Shown: piece after piece, positions 62,082-64,000 of the stretch
Layout: the number at the start of each line of letters is the position of its first letter
Position numbering within the stretch: the first letter of the stretch is position 1
Assembly: GCA_947471745.1 (NCBI GenBank)
Contig: CANJKZ010000013.1
Location: 1,178,001 to 1,242,000, forward strand
Reading direction: 5' to 3'
From: Closterium sp. Naga37s-1
Taxonomy: Eukaryota; Streptophyta; Zygnematophyceae; Desmidiales; Closteriaceae
Length of the DNA: 64,000 nt
Translations under genes and position numbers: made by a program
The notes under the pieces: model-generated
Seen by the model: the letters and a program-made list of their open reading frames with translations, nothing else
Told to the model about the DNA's origin: nothing
Databases searched by the model: none

Positions 62082-63590
62082 CTAGGGGAAGAGGCGGTAG
62101 TAGGGGACCGACTCGTCAAAGGTGACGTCCTGAGAGGGCAAGACACGGCGCGAGGTGGCGTGGTAAAACTGCCAACCAGACGCGTCCGGGACAAAGCCAA
62201 GGAAGACACAAGGAACAGCGCGGGAGGAGAGCTTGTCCGCGGACGTATCGCGGACAAAAGCACGAGATCCCCAGACCCGAAAACGCGACGCATCGCCAAC
62301 CTTCCCCGTCCACAGCAATGTGGGCGAGGTCTCCGGCAAGGAGACACGGGGCCAGAGGTTGAGCTGATGCGCGGCGTACCGGACCGCAAACGGCCACAGA
62401 AAGTGGGGGGCAGCCGCATGGATCAAGGAGGTACGAGCGACCTCCATGACCAAGCCAATGCGGCGCTCAGCAACCCCATTCTGCTGTGGAGAGGCCGGAA
62501 GCGTGAACGACTGCTCAATGCCCTCCCCCTGACAGAAAGCCCTCAAGAGGTCGGAGGAAAACTCCCCACCTCTGTCAGAGTGCAGACGCAGGACAGGAAA
62601 GTCCGAGTGGAACCTCTCGTGGAGCTGGAGACGGGCAGCGCGGATCCAAGGGATCAAAACATCAGGGACTTCACCCTTGGTGCGCAAGGGGAAGACCGTG
62701 GTGTAGCGCGAGTAGTCGTCAACAACTATCAAGAAGTACCTCTCGTGACCCTGTCCACGGACGCGGGCTGGGCCCCACACGTCCATGTGGAGGGTCTGCA
62801 GGGGAGCAGTCGTCGGGGGAAACGAGGAGGAGTGAGGAGCGGCGCGCTGCCGCCCCTCGACACAGGGAAGACAGGGAGGAGCAGGCGAGGGTGGGAGGGG
62901 AGGGAGAACCCTGGGAAGACCAGAGACAAGGTACCGGGAGTGCATGCCACGAAGGCGCTGCACTGACGGGTGACCAAGGCGGTGGTGCCAGAGGACGGTC
63001 TCGTGCGCCAGGGAGCGACACGAGCAGGGGGCCGACAGCTGACCTGACGCAGACGCAGACGCAGCTACCTGGGGGGACTCAGTGGTCAGTGTGTACAGGT
63101 CCGACCCCGGCTGCCGAGTGAAGGTAGCCAGGTGGCGACCCGTCCGAGCACACGTGCAGTGTGTCACGCGCTCGTAGGCAGGGGTGAACTGGTGGACACC
63201 CCCGTCCTGGAGCGCACGACCCGCCACCAAGTTCGTAGAGAACGAGGGGAGGTAGAGACCTGACAGTGTGCCCGACGGGACCGCAGGACAAGGGAGGACA
63301 GTGGAGGAGGTTGCAATGACCGGACCCCCAGAGGGGTCAGCGAGGGAGACTGCAACCGGCCGAGCAAGCTGCTCAAGGGCAGTGCGGTCACGAAAGAAAC
63401 AGCGGGAAGCACCTGAGTCCAGTGTGAAGGTGTGCAGTGCCTCAGTAGACGCAGTACCAGAGGGCGCAGACTCACGAGTACCTAGAGCAGCAGCCTCACC
63501 AGCACCTGGGGCAACAGACACACTAGCACCTAGAGCGACAGCCTCACCAGCACCTGAGGCAACACACACACGAGCACCTAGTGCGGCAGC
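62082..63590 (-). pseudogene. Copia E protease and integrase
   Basis: Continuous frame with protease (LHTFTLDSGASRCFFRDRTA), zinc site (LWHHRLGHPSVQRLRGMHSR, CLPCVEGR), integrase core (LHMDVWGPARVRG, LRLHSDRGGEFSSD, SPQQNGVAERRIG) and the conserved end DVTFDESVPYYRLFP, followed by TAG at 62082-62084 where copies A and C read on. Upstream is a repeated ALGARVCVASGAGEAV-type spacer. One premature stop is the only defect seen in this part. Confidence 0.85.
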
Positions 63591-63591
63591 C

Positions 63592-63990
63592 TCACCAGTA
63601 CCTAGAGCAGCAGACTGGATAGCATAGTAGAAAATGCATAGCAGGCGGCACACACAGGTGACAGGCACTCTCAGCACTAGTAGAAAATGCATACATGGCA
63701 GTGAGGATAGCATCATAGTCAAGAGCAAAGATATCTACCCTCTGCCTAAGCAGCTCCAGCCAGGAGGGGAGCTCAGCGGCGTCGCCAAACTCTGTACGCC
63801 AAGCGTCGCCCAGACGGGCGAAGCAGTGGGACTCTGTGTGACCACGTGTCCCGCAAGGCTGACCAGTCCGGACACCTGTGCGACTGACGTACGGGCAGCG
63901 AGCAGTACTCAGTGACCCTCTACTCTTAGCGTACCACTCACGAAGCTGCTGGGGCGAAAGAGCCTCGCGGGGACGACGCTGCAGCTGCAC
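63592..63990 (-). pseudogene. Copia E gag C-terminus with zinc knuckle
   Basis: The frame encodes ALSPQQLREWYAKSRGSLS, CPYVSRTGVRTGQPCGTRG and HTESHCFARLGDAWRTEFGD, a CCHC knuckle, then LLRQRVDIFALDYDAILTAM. Near 63600-63690 a piece around tagtagaaaatgcata is duplicated with a 60-bp spacer, which breaks the link to the protease frame. The N-terminal part of gag is outside the window. Confidence 0.8.
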
Positions 63991-64000
63991 CTGGCCACTA

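Larger units (their letters stand above)
58233..64000 (-). mobile_element. Copia E (partial, continues past the window)
   Basis: The 3' LTR is 58233-58368 (136 bp, TGTTAGAATC...TTTGACA as read on +), followed by the polypurine tract (cctatgggggtg on the - strand). Going upstream on the - strand are RNase H, RT, Gly/Ala linker, integrase, protease and the gag zinc knuckle at 63840-63910; the rest of gag and the 5' LTR lie outside. It is inserted in copia D; the expected 5-bp target duplication would be tcgac (58228-58232). Confidence 0.9.

Overview
The window looks like nuclear DNA of a streptophyte, probably a charophyte-type green alga (a zygnematophyte such as a desmid would fit) or an early-diverging land plant; this is inference from gene content. 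The gene signs are a starch synthase III with CBM53 starch-binding modules ahead of a GT5 domain, a two-membrane-pass MORN protein with the C-terminal tail known from land plants, a Golgi-type carbohydrate sulfotransferase, NIP7, and abundant Ty1/copia elements. Introns are spliceosomal, with very C/T-rich tracts on the coding strand. Layout: 1-1169 holds the 3' end of NIP7 (60S ribosome assembly) on the + strand. 1855-14023 is a starch synthase III gene on the - strand whose middle part (8631-10500, CBM53 modules) lies inverted on the + strand. 14356-15950 has two unrecognised - strand genes. 16608-19421 is a LINE reverse transcriptase ORF. 20333-24323 is the MORN gene (- strand, 3 exons, about 1074 aa). 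25350-32839 is a carbohydrate sulfotransferase gene (- strand, about 11 exons). 34430-64000 is a nested retrotransposon block: a decayed Ty3/gypsy element (34430-49320) interrupted by copia A (35082-41886, identical LTRs, perfect 5-bp target duplication) and copia B (41918-46173); then copia C (about 49330-56716, carrying a hAT-like MITE), copia D (56717-58232, internally deleted) and copia E (58233 to the window end, inserted in D). The most striking property is shared by all four recognised host genes: nearly every exon has one to four partial extra copies, with its splice site and adjoining intron sequence, lying in the neighbouring introns. Some copies are intact, others have stops or frameshifts. 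Several introns also hold minisatellites of 13 or 14 bp that begin at exon boundaries. This exon-boundary duplication, the inversion inside starch synthase III, and the gag-less copia A with a changed catalytic Asp are the main points for a second look. The host genes do not form a pathway together; starch synthase III would act in plastid starch synthesis and the sulfotransferase in Golgi polysaccharide or glycoprotein sulfation.
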